The notes below the pieces were generated by a model. It was not told the origin of the DNA, made no database searches, and was given only the letters and a program-made list of their open reading frames with translations. DNA of 21,895 bases, from IMG/VR virus record IMGVR_UViG_3300008470_000270, positions 1-21,895 of that record. One strand, given 5' to 3'. This document shows, piece after piece, positions 6,292 through 14,872 of this stretch (its first letter is position 1; every line of letters starts with the position of its first letter). The DNA comes from a virus. The position numbers and the translations under genes were made by a program.

Positions 6292-8515
6292 ATTATATAC
6301 GGACATAACAAAGCACATTCCTAAGTCTGTTATATCAAACAAGAACAGAGGTAGGACTTGGTTGTATGGTTATAATGAAAAGTATGACGTAGTTGTTATA
6401 TCTCATACGGGTCAGATAGAATCTATTATAAATATAAATGGGTTAAAAATAGCCCTACCTAAGCCACCGAAAGAAGTATTCAAAAGGTCTAAGTCTAAAG
6501 AAGAACAGCACTGGGAGTCTACCCCTTTAGCAAAAGAGTTGTCTAAGATCAAGTCTATATTCCAGTGGCACGATACGCCTGATATATTTAAGTCCAAGTG
6601 GGTTGACTATATCGAGGAAGAGTTCAACAGACGTGAGCATGGGTATTGGTTTATGAACAACGGTAAGCCTACTTACATGACGGGAACCCATTACATGTAC
6701 TTGCAGTGGACAAAAATTGATGTAGGTAACCCTGACTTTAGAGAAGCTAACAGAGTTTTCTATATCTTCTGGGAGGCGTGCAAGGCTGACAAGAGAAGTT
6801 TCGGTATGTGTTATCTAAAGATAAGGCGTTCAGGTTTTTCTTTTATGAGTTCATGTGAGGGGGTTAACCAGGCTACCATAACAAAGGATTCAAGAATAGG
6901 CATACTTTCTAAAAGTGGTTCCGATGCAAAGAAAATGTTTACCGACAAGGTAGTACCTATTTCAAATAACTACCCGTTTTTTTTCAAGCCTATACAGGAC
7001 GGTATGGGTAAGCCTAAAACAGAATTAGCTTACAGGGTCCCAGCGTCTAAGATTACAAAAAAGAATATGCACACCTTGTCTGATGATGAACTTGAAGGGT
7101 TGGACACCACTATAGATTGGAAGAACACAGGTGACAATAGTTACGATGGGGAGAAGTTACAGTTACTTCTACATGATGAGAGTGGAAAGTGGGAGAGGCC
7201 AGATAATATTTTAAATAACTGGAGGGTAACTAAAACTTGTTTGCGTTTAGGGAGTAAGGTTATTGGTAAGTGTATGATGGGGTCAACCTCAAACGCTTTA
7301 GACAAGGGGGGTAGAAACTTCAAGGCACTTTATGATGACTCATTTCCCTCTAAAAGGAATGCAAATGGTCAAACAAAAAGTGGGTTGTATTGTTTGTTTA
7401 TTCCTATGGAGTGGAACTTTGAGGGTTATATTGACTTATACGGTATGCCTGTATTTACTACCCCGATAAAACCTGTCATGGGGATAGATGGGGAGCCTAT
7501 AACAATTGGAGCTATTGACTATTGGACAAACGAGGTTAACTCACTAACTCAGGATCCAGATGCATTAAATGAATTTTACAGACAGTTTCCAAGAACGGAG
7601 TCTCACGCATTTAGAGATGAGAGTAAGCAGTCTATATTTAATTTAACAAAGATATACCAGCAGGTAGACTATAATGATTCTTTAATAATAGACCACCATG
7701 TAACGAGGGGTTCGTTTCATTGGAAGGATGGCATAAAGGACTCTAAGGTTATATGGTCACCTAATAAGAACGGAAGGTTTTTAGTGAGCTGGACACCACC
7801 CCCGCATCTTCAGAATAAGGTTATTATGGAGAGAGGTATCAAGAAGCCAGGCAATGAGGATGTCGGTTCATTCGGCTGTGACTCCTATGACATATCAGGG
7901 GTTGTCGTGGGTAAAGGTTCTAACGGTGCGCTACATGGACTCACTAAGTTTAATATGCAAGAGGCTCCAAGTAATGAGTTCTTCTTAGAGTATATAGCAA
8001 GGCCACAAACCGCAGAGATATTTTTCGAGGAGGTTTTAATGGCATGCGTGTTCTATGGGATGCCTATACTATGCGAAAACAATAAGCCTCGTTTACTATA
8101 TCATTTTAAGAACAGGGGCTACAGGGGATATTCTTTAAATAGACCTGATAAGGTATACACGAAGCTATCTAAGACGGAAAAAGAGTTGGGAGGTATTCCT
8201 AACTCAAGTGAAGACGTAAAGCAGTCACACGCCTCTGCTATTGAATCATACATCGAGAAGCATGTAGGTATTGATTTTAATGGAGACTATAGAGATGTAG
8301 GGGATATGGGTACTATGTACTTTGGAAAGACGCTTGAAGACTGGGCAAAGTTTGACATAAGTAACAGGACAAAGTTTGATGCTGCCATAAGTTCAGGGTT
8401 AGCTATCATGGCCAATCAGAAACACTTGTACACACCATCTAAACAACAATCAAAAATATTAGTTAAATTTGCTACATATAATAACTCCAGCGGTAAAAGT
8501 CAAATAAATACATGA
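6269..8515 (+). CDS. terL: Terminase large subunit (packaging ATPase-nuclease, 748 aa)
   Basis: Motor protein that cuts and pumps phage DNA into the prohead through the portal. The ATPase half has a degenerate Walker A, KIRRSGFSFMSS at residues 184-195, and a Walker B with catalytic acid, LQLLLHDESGKW at 297-308 (Asp303-Glu304). A coupling motif, MMGSTSNALDKGG, lies near 336-348. The C-terminal RNase H-like nuclease shows FGCDSYDISG (Asp538), PILCENNKPRLL (Glu603) and TKFDAAISSGLAIMA (Asp704). The length fits large crAss-like terminases (about 700-800 aa). The start at 6269 overlaps the upstream gene. The stop TGA overlaps the portal ATG (ATGA), and it is the only TGA in the window that ends an apparently intact gene. 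Confidence 0.9.
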   Translation: MQSQDQNRLYTDITKHIPKSVISNKNRGRTWLYGYNEKYDVVVISHTGQIESIININGLKIALPKPPKEVFKRSKSKEEQHWESTPLAKELSKIKSIFQWHDTPDIFKSKWVDYIEEEFNRREHGYWFMNNGKPTYMTGTHYMYLQWTKIDVGNPDFREANRVFYIFWEACKADKRSFGMCYLKIRRSGFSFMSSCEGVNQATITKDSRIGILSKSGSDAKKMFTDKVVPISNNYPFFFKPIQDGMGKPKTELAYRVPASKITKKNMHTLSDDELEGLDTTIDWKNTGDNSYDGEKLQLLLHDESGKWERPDNILNNWRVTKTCLRLGSKVIGKCMMGSTSNALDKGGRNFKALYDDSFPSKRNANGQTKSGLYCLFIPMEWNFEGYIDLYGMPVFTTPIKPVMGIDGEPITIGAIDYWTNEVNSLTQDPDALNEFYRQFPRTESHAFRDESKQSIFNLTKIYQQVDYNDSLIIDHHVTRGSFHWKDGIKDSKVIWSPNKNGRFLVSWTPPPHLQNKVIMERGIKKPGNEDVGSFGCDSYDISGVVVGKGSNGALHGLTKFNMQEAPSNEFFLEYIARPQTAEIFFEEVLMACVFYGMPILCENNKPRLLYHFKNRGYRGYSLNRPDKVYTKLSKTEKELGGIPNSSEDVKQSHASAIESYIEKHVGIDFNGDYRDVGDMGTMYFGKTLEDWAKFDISNRTKFDAAISSGLAIMANQKHLYTPSKQQSKILVKFATYNNSSGKSQINT

Positions 8516-10947
8516 AAGACGTTAATATAAACATAAACTCTGCAGCGTTTCCTGACCAATTTGCTTCTGATAAAGATAAGGCTACAGACGAGTTTGGTCT
8601 ACAAGTAGGTCAAGCTATACAGTACGAGTGGTTCAGAAAAGATGGTGGAGGTTGTAGGTTTTACAGTCAGTGGGCAGAGTTTCATAGACTAAGACTTTAC
8701 GCAAGGGGAGAGCAGTCAGTAGCAAAGTACAAAAACGAGTTAGCGGTAGACGGAGATTTATCGTATCTAAACTTAGACTGGACACCAGTCCCTATCATAC
8801 CAAAGTTTGTAGACATTGTTGTTAATGGAATGTCTGACAGATTGTTTAAGGTTAACTGTGTTGCTATGGATGCTATGTCGGCTGAAAAGAGGAATCAGTT
8901 TCAAAGGATGGTAGAGGTTAATGTAGTTGCTCAGGACTTGTTTAGACAAGTAGAAAAAGATTTTGGTGTAGAAATGTTTCAGGTAGACCCTAAGACTTTA
9001 CCTCAGAGTGATACAGAGATGGAGCTTTACATGCAGCTAAACTATAAGCCTGCAATAGAGATAGCTAACGAGATAGCTATTAACACCATGCTTGAAGAGA
9101 ATCATTACGTTGACACTCGTAAGAGGGTGGACTACGATATTACTACATTAGGAATAGGCATGACCAAGCACACCTTCCAACAAGGTGATGGTATAAAGGT
9201 TGACTATGTTGACCCTGCAAATGTTGTTTACAGTTACACAGAGGACCCTTACTTCAAGGATATATTTTATTGGGGGGAGATAAAGACAGTACCAATTGGT
9301 GAGGTAATAAAGATTGACCCAACAGTAACAAACGACCAACTGTCTGAGATATCTAAGTACAGTCAAGCGTGGTATGACTACTACAATGTAGCTGCTATGT
9401 ATGAGAACAGTATGTTTTCAAGAGATACATGTACACTGTTATACTTTAATTATAAGACTACCAATAGTTTTGTATACAAAAAGAAAAAGACTGCCGAGGG
9501 TACATACAAAACTGTAGAGAAGGATGACGAGTTCAACCCACCTCAAGAGATGATGGATGAGGGCGAGTTTGAAAAGGTAGAGAAAAGAATTGACGTTTGG
9601 TACGAAGGCGTTATGGTTATGGGTACAAACATTATCTTGAAGTGGGATATGATGGAGAACATGGTTCGTCCTAACTCAGCTAACCAATACGCTATGCCTA
9701 ACTATGTGGCGTGTGCTCCAAGGATGTATAAGGGGGTGTTAGAGTCTTTAGTTAGAAGGATGATACCCTTTGCTGATTTAATACAGATAAGCCATTTAAA
9801 GATACAGCAGGTGGTTTCTAAGGTTGTTCCAGACGGGGTGTTTATAGATGCTGATGGACTGAATGAGGTTGACCTTGGTACAGGTGCGGCATACAACCCT
9901 GAAGATGCTTTAAGGTTATACTTCCAAACAGGTAGTGTTATTGGTAGGAGTTTTACTCAAGACGGAGAGTATAATAACGCAAAGGTTCCTATCACTCAGC
10001 TTACATCCAGCAGTGGACAGAGTAAGATGCAGATGCTTATAGGTAACTATAACCATTACCTTAATATGATAAGACAAGTTACGGGATTAAACGAGGCAAG
10101 AGATGCTTCTTCTCCAGATCCTAATTCTTTAGTGGGAGTACAAAAGTTAGCTGCTTTAAATTCAAATGTGGCTACAAGACACATATTAAACGCCAGCCTT
10201 TATATAACGAAGACGTTAGCGGAATGCTTATCTATTAGAACGGCAGATGTTTTGGAATATGCTGACTTTAGGGATGAGTTCGCTATGCAGATTGGTAAAT
10301 ACAATCTAAACATATTAGAGGAAATAAAAAACTTATACCTGCATGACTTTGGTATTTTTGTGGAGATGAGTCCTGACGAAGAGGAGAGGCAACAGCTTGA
10401 GCAGAACATACAGATGTCATTACAGAACGGTGGCATCGACTTGGAGGATGCTATTGATATAAGGACCATTAATAATTTAAAGATGGCTAACCAGCTTCTC
10501 AAGGTTAAGCGTAAGCAAACTAAGGCAGAGGTTCAGCAGCAACAGCAGCAGCAGCAAGAGATGCAGTCTCAGCAAGCACAACAGTTACAGCAACAAGCGG
10601 CTCAGGCTGCAATGCAGCAGACTCAAGCAGAGCTACAGGCTAAGATTCAGATTAAGCAAGCAGAGATAGCTTTCGAGATTGAGAAACAAAAGAATGAGGC
10701 CGATCTTAAGCGTCAGTTAATGCAGGTTGAGTTTGACATGAATATGCAGCTAAGAGGGATGGATCAATCACAGATTGATCAAAGGGAGACGCAAAGAGAA
10801 ACAGCTAAATCAGATAGAATAAGCTTGGGTAATACTCAGCAGTCTAAAATGATTGAGCAAAGGAAAAGAAATTTACCTGCACAAAATTTCGAGTCCAATG
10901 AGGATAGTTTAGATGGCTTTGATTTGTCTGAATTTTCTCCAAGATAA
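8512..10947 (+). CDS. Portal protein (811 aa) with Gln-rich coiled-coil C-terminus
   Basis: The large gene directly after TerL, overlapping it by ATGA, is the portal in this gene order. It forms the dodecameric DNA channel. Portal-like blocks include LRLYARGEQSVAKYK (60-74), LDWTPVPIIPKFVDIVVNGM (88-107) and VDPANVVYSYTEDPYF, and later the helical region RQVTGLNEARDASSPDP. These resemble crAss-like phage portals as I remember them. From about residue 674 the protein turns into a Gln/Ala-rich stretch containing eight consecutive Gln, then a long charged helix to about 745. Similar Gln-rich tails occur in crAss-like portals. The protein ends in an acidic, Phe-containing tail (GFDLSEFSPR), which may bind another head protein. 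Confidence 0.85.
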   Translation: MKDVNININSAAFPDQFASDKDKATDEFGLQVGQAIQYEWFRKDGGGCRFYSQWAEFHRLRLYARGEQSVAKYKNELAVDGDLSYLNLDWTPVPIIPKFVDIVVNGMSDRLFKVNCVAMDAMSAEKRNQFQRMVEVNVVAQDLFRQVEKDFGVEMFQVDPKTLPQSDTEMELYMQLNYKPAIEIANEIAINTMLEENHYVDTRKRVDYDITTLGIGMTKHTFQQGDGIKVDYVDPANVVYSYTEDPYFKDIFYWGEIKTVPIGEVIKIDPTVTNDQLSEISKYSQAWYDYYNVAAMYENSMFSRDTCTLLYFNYKTTNSFVYKKKKTAEGTYKTVEKDDEFNPPQEMMDEGEFEKVEKRIDVWYEGVMVMGTNIILKWDMMENMVRPNSANQYAMPNYVACAPRMYKGVLESLVRRMIPFADLIQISHLKIQQVVSKVVPDGVFIDADGLNEVDLGTGAAYNPEDALRLYFQTGSVIGRSFTQDGEYNNAKVPITQLTSSSGQSKMQMLIGNYNHYLNMIRQVTGLNEARDASSPDPNSLVGVQKLAALNSNVATRHILNASLYITKTLAECLSIRTADVLEYADFRDEFAMQIGKYNLNILEEIKNLYLHDFGIFVEMSPDEEERQQLEQNIQMSLQNGGIDLEDAIDIRTINNLKMANQLLKVKRKQTKAEVQQQQQQQQEMQSQQAQQLQQQAAQAAMQQTQAELQAKIQIKQAEIAFEIEKQKNEADLKRQLMQVEFDMNMQLRGMDQSQIDQRETQRETAKSDRISLGNTQQSKMIEQRKRNLPAQNFESNEDSLDGFDLSEFSPR

Positions 10948-10976
10948 ACAGCTTAAAGGGTAATTAAAATAAGTAT

Positions 10977-10984
10977 TAACTTTG
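10977..10984 (+). promoter_or_regulatory. Bacteroidota-type -7 promoter box (TAACTTTG) before scaffold-capsid genes
   Basis: TAACTTTG matches TAnnTTTG in the 52-base gap after the portal stop, with the leader AAAAATTAAATTAAATG following and the ATG 16 bases after the box. A -33 TTG is not evident. It would drive the scaffold and major capsid genes, which must be expressed strongly. Confidence 0.45.
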
Positions 10985-10999
10985 TAAAAATTAAATTAA

Positions 11000-12079
11000 A
11001 TGGAAGAGGGTAAGTTTATAGTAAAAGATGTTACTGGGGTTGAGAAATCAAAAGTAGAAATTGAAGAGCAACTGCTAAAGAAACATGATGAGAAGTTTGA
11101 ACAGGAAGAGGCAATAGAGCCAGGGGCCTCTGCCGAATCAAGCATAAATGAGGATGACGTTCTTTCATATATGAATACCAAGTACGGAAGAGAGGCTAAA
11201 TCAATGGATGAGTATACAGCACAAAAAGAAGAGGCTGAAGTTCTACCTGATGATGTTTCTGCATATTTTAATTACAAAAAAGACACTGGTCGTGGTATTG
11301 AGGATTTTGTGAGGTTACAAAAAAACTTTGATGACATGGGCAGTAAACAAATACTAACTGAATACTATACTTCTACAGAAGAAGGATTAGATAGTGAGGA
11401 CATTAAGGATCTTATTGAAGATAAATTTTCTTACGATGAAGACTTTGATGACGCAAAGGATATTAAGAAGATTCAGTTAGCAGAAAAACGAGAACTTGTA
11501 AAAGCGAAGAAGTTTTTAAATGATCAAAAAGATAAGTATAAAGTTCCTCTTGAGTCAAGTGGGGATGGGCTTTCTAATGATGATAAAGAAAAGTTCAATA
11601 GCTATAAGAGTTATATAGATGAGTCTAACACTGCAAAGGAAGCACAGAAAAAAAGGTACGACTATTTTTTAGAAAAGACCGATGAGGTTTTTAACGATGA
11701 GTTCAAAGGTTTTGAGTTCAATGTCGGAGAAAAAAGTTTTACGTTTAAACCTGGTGATAACGAGGAGTTGAAAAGTAAACAATCTAACGTCAATAATTTC
11801 GTAAATAAATTTATGGATAAAGACTCAGGATTGATTAATGACGCTGAAGGTTATCATAGAGCTATATCTGTTGCTATGAACCTTGACAAATTTGCTGAAT
11901 TCTTTTATAACCAAGGGATGACAGAGACTGTAGATAATGTTACTAAAAAATCAAAGAACATTAATATGGACGTGCGTCAGACCCCACAGAATTTCAGTAA
12001 GGATGGATTGAAGATTAGAACTGTTGGCGACTCAAGCAGTGGCAAAGGACTCAAAATTAGAAGTATTAAAAAAATATAA
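11000..12079 (+). CDS. Probable capsid scaffolding protein (359 aa)
   Basis: Lies between portal and major capsid genes, the normal scaffold position. The product is very charged, acid-rich in the N-terminal half and mostly helical (EEQLLKKHDEKFEQEEAIE, DIKKIQLAEKRELVKAKKF), with no membrane helix and few aromatic clusters. It ends in a basic C-terminus (DGLKIRTVGDSSSGKGLKI, then RSIKKI) of the sort by which scaffolds bind coat protein. Two near-identical GLKIR strips occur there. It would act inside the prohead and be lost on packaging. No catalytic protease motif was found. The assignment is from position and composition, not a recognised family. Confidence 0.65.
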   Translation: MEEGKFIVKDVTGVEKSKVEIEEQLLKKHDEKFEQEEAIEPGASAESSINEDDVLSYMNTKYGREAKSMDEYTAQKEEAEVLPDDVSAYFNYKKDTGRGIEDFVRLQKNFDDMGSKQILTEYYTSTEEGLDSEDIKDLIEDKFSYDEDFDDAKDIKKIQLAEKRELVKAKKFLNDQKDKYKVPLESSGDGLSNDDKEKFNSYKSYIDESNTAKEAQKKRYDYFLEKTDEVFNDEFKGFEFNVGEKSFTFKPGDNEELKSKQSNVNNFVNKFMDKDSGLINDAEGYHRAISVAMNLDKFAEFFYNQGMTETVDNVTKKSKNINMDVRQTPQNFSKDGLKIRTVGDSSSGKGLKIRSIKKI

Positions 12080-12096
12080 ATTAAAAACCAAAAAAA

Positions 12097-13545
12097 ATGA
12101 GTGTAATTACACCTCCAGGTTTTGACTTGCAACCAAGTGGTCAGCAAGTAGCCTTAGCAACAAACTACATTACCAACTTTGATTTCTTGAATCAGTATCT
12201 TCCAGATACATACGAGAAAGAATTTGAGCGTTATGGTAACAGAACAGTAGCATCATTCTTAAGAATGGTTGGTGCTGAAATGCCTTCTAACTCTGACCTT
12301 ATCAAATGGGCTGAACAAGGAAGGTTACACACTAAGTACACAGGATGTGTAGCAACAGGATTTGCAGCAGGTGTTGCAATTGCAACATGGTTAATTCCAG
12401 TAGCACAAGTGAACCCAGGAGCACCAGCATCTACTGCACCAGCAAATGGATTTACAGCTATTAGAGTTGGTCAAACAATTATGATATCTGATGAGACAGC
12501 AGGCTCTGTATTAAGTAACAAAGCAATTGTAACAGCGGTAGCTGATGTAGCAGCGGGAGGTACTTATGCGGTTACTGTAGCATACTATGACCAAGGAGGT
12601 CAGACTATGGGAGCAGCTGCACCTTGTAGTATCTTTATTTACGGTTCTGAGTTCCGAAAAGGAACTGAAGGAATGGTTGGTTCTATCGAAGCTCAAGACT
12701 TTATCTTTCAAAACAATCCAATAATCATTAAGGATACTTACGAGGTAAGTGGTTCTGACATGGCACAGATTGGATGGGTTGAGATTCAAACTGAGAACGG
12801 TGGTACAGGATACCTATGGTACTTGAAGTCTGAGCACGAAACAAGACTTCGTTTTGAAGACTATCTTGAGACTGCAATGGTTGAATCAGTTCCTGCTACA
12901 GTTGGAGGAGTTGGATCAGGTGCGGCAACAGCTAACTTTATTGGTACTGAAGGGATCTTCTACGTTGTAAATAACAGAGGAAATGTATGGAGTGGTGGTA
13001 ACCCAGTTGCTCTTGCAGGATTCGATAATGTTATCCAAAGATTAGACAAGCAAGGTGCTATTGAGGAAAATGTAATTTTCTGTAACAGAGAGTTTTCTTT
13101 CGATATAGATGATATGTTAGCAGCACAAAACTCTTACGGAGCAGGTGGTACTTCATACGGTCTATTTGACAATGACGAGGACATGGCCCTTAACTTAGGT
13201 TTCACAGGATTCAGAAGAGGTTATGACTTCTACAAGTCTGACTGGAAATACCTAAACGATCCTACTATGAGAGGTGGTTTAACAGGTGGAAAAATCAACG
13301 GACTTATGGTCCCTGCTGGTTCAACTACTGTGTATGACCAAATCTTAGGCAAGAACGCTAAGAGACCATTCTTACACGTTAGATATAGAGCTTCTGAAAC
13401 TGAAGACAGACGTTACAAGACTTGGATCACTGGTTCTGCTGGTGGAGCAAGAACATCTTCTTTAGATGCAATGACGGTTAATTTCTTATCTGAAAGAGCT
13501 GTATGTACTTTAGGTGCAAACAACTTCTTCTTATTTAGAGACTAA
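12097..13545 (+). CDS. Major capsid protein, crAss-like type (482 aa)
   Basis: HK97-fold coat protein by position and length. The N-terminal signature FDFLNQYLPDTYEKEFERYG (28-47), then NRTVASFLRMVGAEM (48-62) and IKWAEQGRLH (69-78), strongly resembles the start of major capsid proteins of crAss-like and related marine phages. An Ala/Gly/Thr-rich insertion at about 95-180 looks like a beta-sandwich subdomain on the capsid surface. The leader (AAAAACCAAAAAAAATG) is A-rich, as for other strongly expressed Bacteroidota genes. The gene ends 11 bases before a strong terminator, which sets the 3' end of the scaffold-capsid transcript. Confidence 0.88.
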   Translation: MSVITPPGFDLQPSGQQVALATNYITNFDFLNQYLPDTYEKEFERYGNRTVASFLRMVGAEMPSNSDLIKWAEQGRLHTKYTGCVATGFAAGVAIATWLIPVAQVNPGAPASTAPANGFTAIRVGQTIMISDETAGSVLSNKAIVTAVADVAAGGTYAVTVAYYDQGGQTMGAAAPCSIFIYGSEFRKGTEGMVGSIEAQDFIFQNNPIIIKDTYEVSGSDMAQIGWVEIQTENGGTGYLWYLKSEHETRLRFEDYLETAMVESVPATVGGVGSGAATANFIGTEGIFYVVNNRGNVWSGGNPVALAGFDNVIQRLDKQGAIEENVIFCNREFSFDIDDMLAAQNSYGAGGTSYGLFDNDEDMALNLGFTGFRRGYDFYKSDWKYLNDPTMRGGLTGGKINGLMVPAGSTTVYDQILGKNAKRPFLHVRYRASETEDRRYKTWITGSAGGARTSSLDAMTVNFLSERAVCTLGANNFFLFRD

Positions 13546-13556
13546 ATAACAATTAG

Positions 13557-13585
13557 GGGGAGGAGATTGCTCCTCCCCTTTTTTT
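13557..13585 (+). terminator. Rho-independent terminator after the major capsid gene
   Basis: A perfect 9-bp G+C-rich stem (GGGGAGGAG at 13557-13565 and CTCCTCCCC at 13570-13578) with loop ATTG is followed by seven T (13579-13585). It is the strongest hairpin seen in the window and ends the scaffold-capsid unit. Confidence 0.93.
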
Positions 13586-13605
13586 AATTCCAATTAAATT
13601 ATATT

Positions 13606-14358
13606 ATGACAAAAAAAGTAAAAACTGCTGTTGCAAAACAGTACAGATTAAGAAGAGATGTAGCACCACTTTGCTTCATGTTGAGTTCAAACCACAACAA
13701 AAGATCTCCACTCCTTTATTTTGATGAAGACCAGGGGATTAATCGACCTCTTCGTTATGCAAGGAATCAGAAAAGTCCTTTTGAGGATGAGCAAGACGGT
13801 AATGCAATATTAGAGCCTGTCGTTTTTGAGGATGGGTTTTTAATGGTAGATAGATCTAATCAAGTTCTTCAAGAGTTTCTATCTTATCATCCTGGCAACG
13901 GAATGATATTTGAAGAGATAGACAACAAAAAAGATGCAGCTGAAGAGTTAGAGGTAGAAGAATTAATATTAGACGCTCAATTATTAGCAAGAGATTTAGA
14001 TATTCAAATGTTAGAAACAGTGTCAAGGGTTCTGATAGGGCCTCATGCAGATAAATTAAGTACGGCAGAATTAAAAAGAGATATATTAGTTTACTCAAGA
14101 AACTATCCTGAAGAGTTTATTGATATGCTGAGTGACCCTGCGCTAAAGATGTATGATGACGTGGTTCAGATTTTATCTAATAACTTACTGTCATTAAGAA
14201 ATAAAAACAGAGACGTTTATTTTAATTTACCAAAAAATAAAACTAAGATGTTGACCGTACCTTATGGTGAAGACCCTAAAGATATTGTCTCTTCTTACTT
14301 TCAAACAGATGAAGGGGTAGAAACATATAAGCTATTAATTAGTGCCATGAAGAAATAA
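13606..14358 (+). CDS. Conserved head-region protein of unknown function (250 aa)
   Basis: ATG at 13606 with leader CCAATTAAATTATATTATG, 20 bases beyond the capsid terminator. No own -7 box is visible, so it probably relies on read-through. The N-terminal half has conserved-looking blocks: SSNHNKRSPLLYFDE, PLRYARNQKSPFEDEQDG, FEDGFLMVDRSNQVLQEFL. The middle is an acidic helix (DAAEELEVEELILDAQLLAR), and the C-terminal part is helical with charged turns. I recall similar proteins next to capsid genes in marine phages, without a known role. It may be a head accessory or completion protein. There are no membrane segments. Confidence 0.65.
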   Translation: MTKKVKTAVAKQYRLRRDVAPLCFMLSSNHNKRSPLLYFDEDQGINRPLRYARNQKSPFEDEQDGNAILEPVVFEDGFLMVDRSNQVLQEFLSYHPGNGMIFEEIDNKKDAAEELEVEELILDAQLLARDLDIQMLETVSRVLIGPHADKLSTAELKRDILVYSRNYPEEFIDMLSDPALKMYDDVVQILSNNLLSLRNKNRDVYFNLPKNKTKMLTVPYGEDPKDIVSSYFQTDEGVETYKLLISAMKK

Positions 14359-14382
14359 CTTCTTGCAACATACTACAAAAGG

Positions 14383-14409
14383 AACACTCTAATAAGGGTG
14401 TTTTTTTTT
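14383..14409 (+). terminator. Rho-independent terminator after the 250-aa head-region gene
   Basis: Stem AACACTC (14383-14389) with GGGTGTT (14396-14402), seven pairs including one T-G, loop TAATAA, then a run of T to 14409. It sits 25 bases after the stop codon and directly before a promoter box. Confidence 0.8.
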
Positions 14410-14412
14410 ACC

Positions 14413-14420
14413 TATCTTTG
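14413..14420 (+). promoter_or_regulatory. Bacteroidota-type -7 promoter box (TATCTTTG) for the 110-aa gene
   Basis: TATCTTTG starts only four bases after the T-run of the upstream terminator. The ATG of the next gene lies 30 bases downstream, behind an A/T-rich leader. The region that would hold a -33 box is the terminator hairpin, and no TTG is seen at the right distance. Confidence 0.55.
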
Positions 14421-14449
14421 CGCTTTATTAACTAATAAATTTTTATATT

Positions 14450-14782
14450 ATGGAAAAATTCCTAAAAATTTTTGTCACTAACACTGACGAAACAGCAGGC
14501 TACAGATATGTTAGCTTGAATGATGTGTTACAAGTAGTACAAGCTTCTACTACTACAGTAACTGTAACTTACAGAAATGCTGTTGCAGCTGCAGACGTTT
14601 TAACAATTACTCATGGTGCTATTGCAGCTAACGCACACACTGTGAGAGACTGGTTTACTGACAGCATGGAGGTTGCTTATACACAGTCTTGGCAAAAATC
14701 AGCTATTAACGCTAATTCTCCGCTACCACTTGATGCGGCAGGTACTGCTCATATAACAATAACAGCTATTGCATTAGCATAA
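14450..14782 (+). CDS. Insulated small protein, possible capsid decoration or other abundant virion protein (110 aa)
   Basis: A single gene framed by terminator plus promoter on both sides, which suggests its own high expression level. The product is Ala/Thr/Val-rich and looks beta-structured: VLQVVQASTTTVTVTYRNAV, TVRDWFTDSMEVAYTQSWQ, TAHITITAIALA. There are no charged helices, signal peptide or cysteines. Size, composition and isolated strong transcription fit an abundant small virion protein such as a capsid decoration protein. That role is inferred from context, since I do not recognise a named family. Confidence 0.65.
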   Translation: MEKFLKIFVTNTDETAGYRYVSLNDVLQVVQASTTTVTVTYRNAVAAADVLTITHGAIAANAHTVRDWFTDSMEVAYTQSWQKSAINANSPLPLDAAGTAHITITAIALA

Positions 14783-14808
14783 TTAGTTTACTTTTGCATG
14801 AAAATAAG

Positions 14809-14843
14809 AGAGGTCTACTAAAAAAGTAGACCTCTTTTTTTTT
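14809..14843 (+). terminator. Rho-independent terminator after the 110-aa gene
   Basis: Perfect 11-bp stem AGAGGTCTACT (14809-14819) with AGTAGACCTCT (14825-14835), loop of five A, and nine T at 14835-14843. An A-rich stretch lies on the 5' side of the stem. Confidence 0.93.
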
Positions 14844-14846
14844 GCT

Positions 14847-14854
14847 TATCTTTG
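14847..14854 (+). promoter_or_regulatory. Bacteroidota-type -7 promoter box (TATCTTTG) for the connector/tail genes
   Basis: TATCTTTG begins three bases after the terminator T-run, and the ATG of the next gene is 18 bases downstream of it. This repeats the terminator-then-promoter arrangement seen at 14383-14420. A TTG at the normal -33 distance is lacking. Confidence 0.55.
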
Positions 14855-14872
14855 TGAAAATGTTTATACAAT

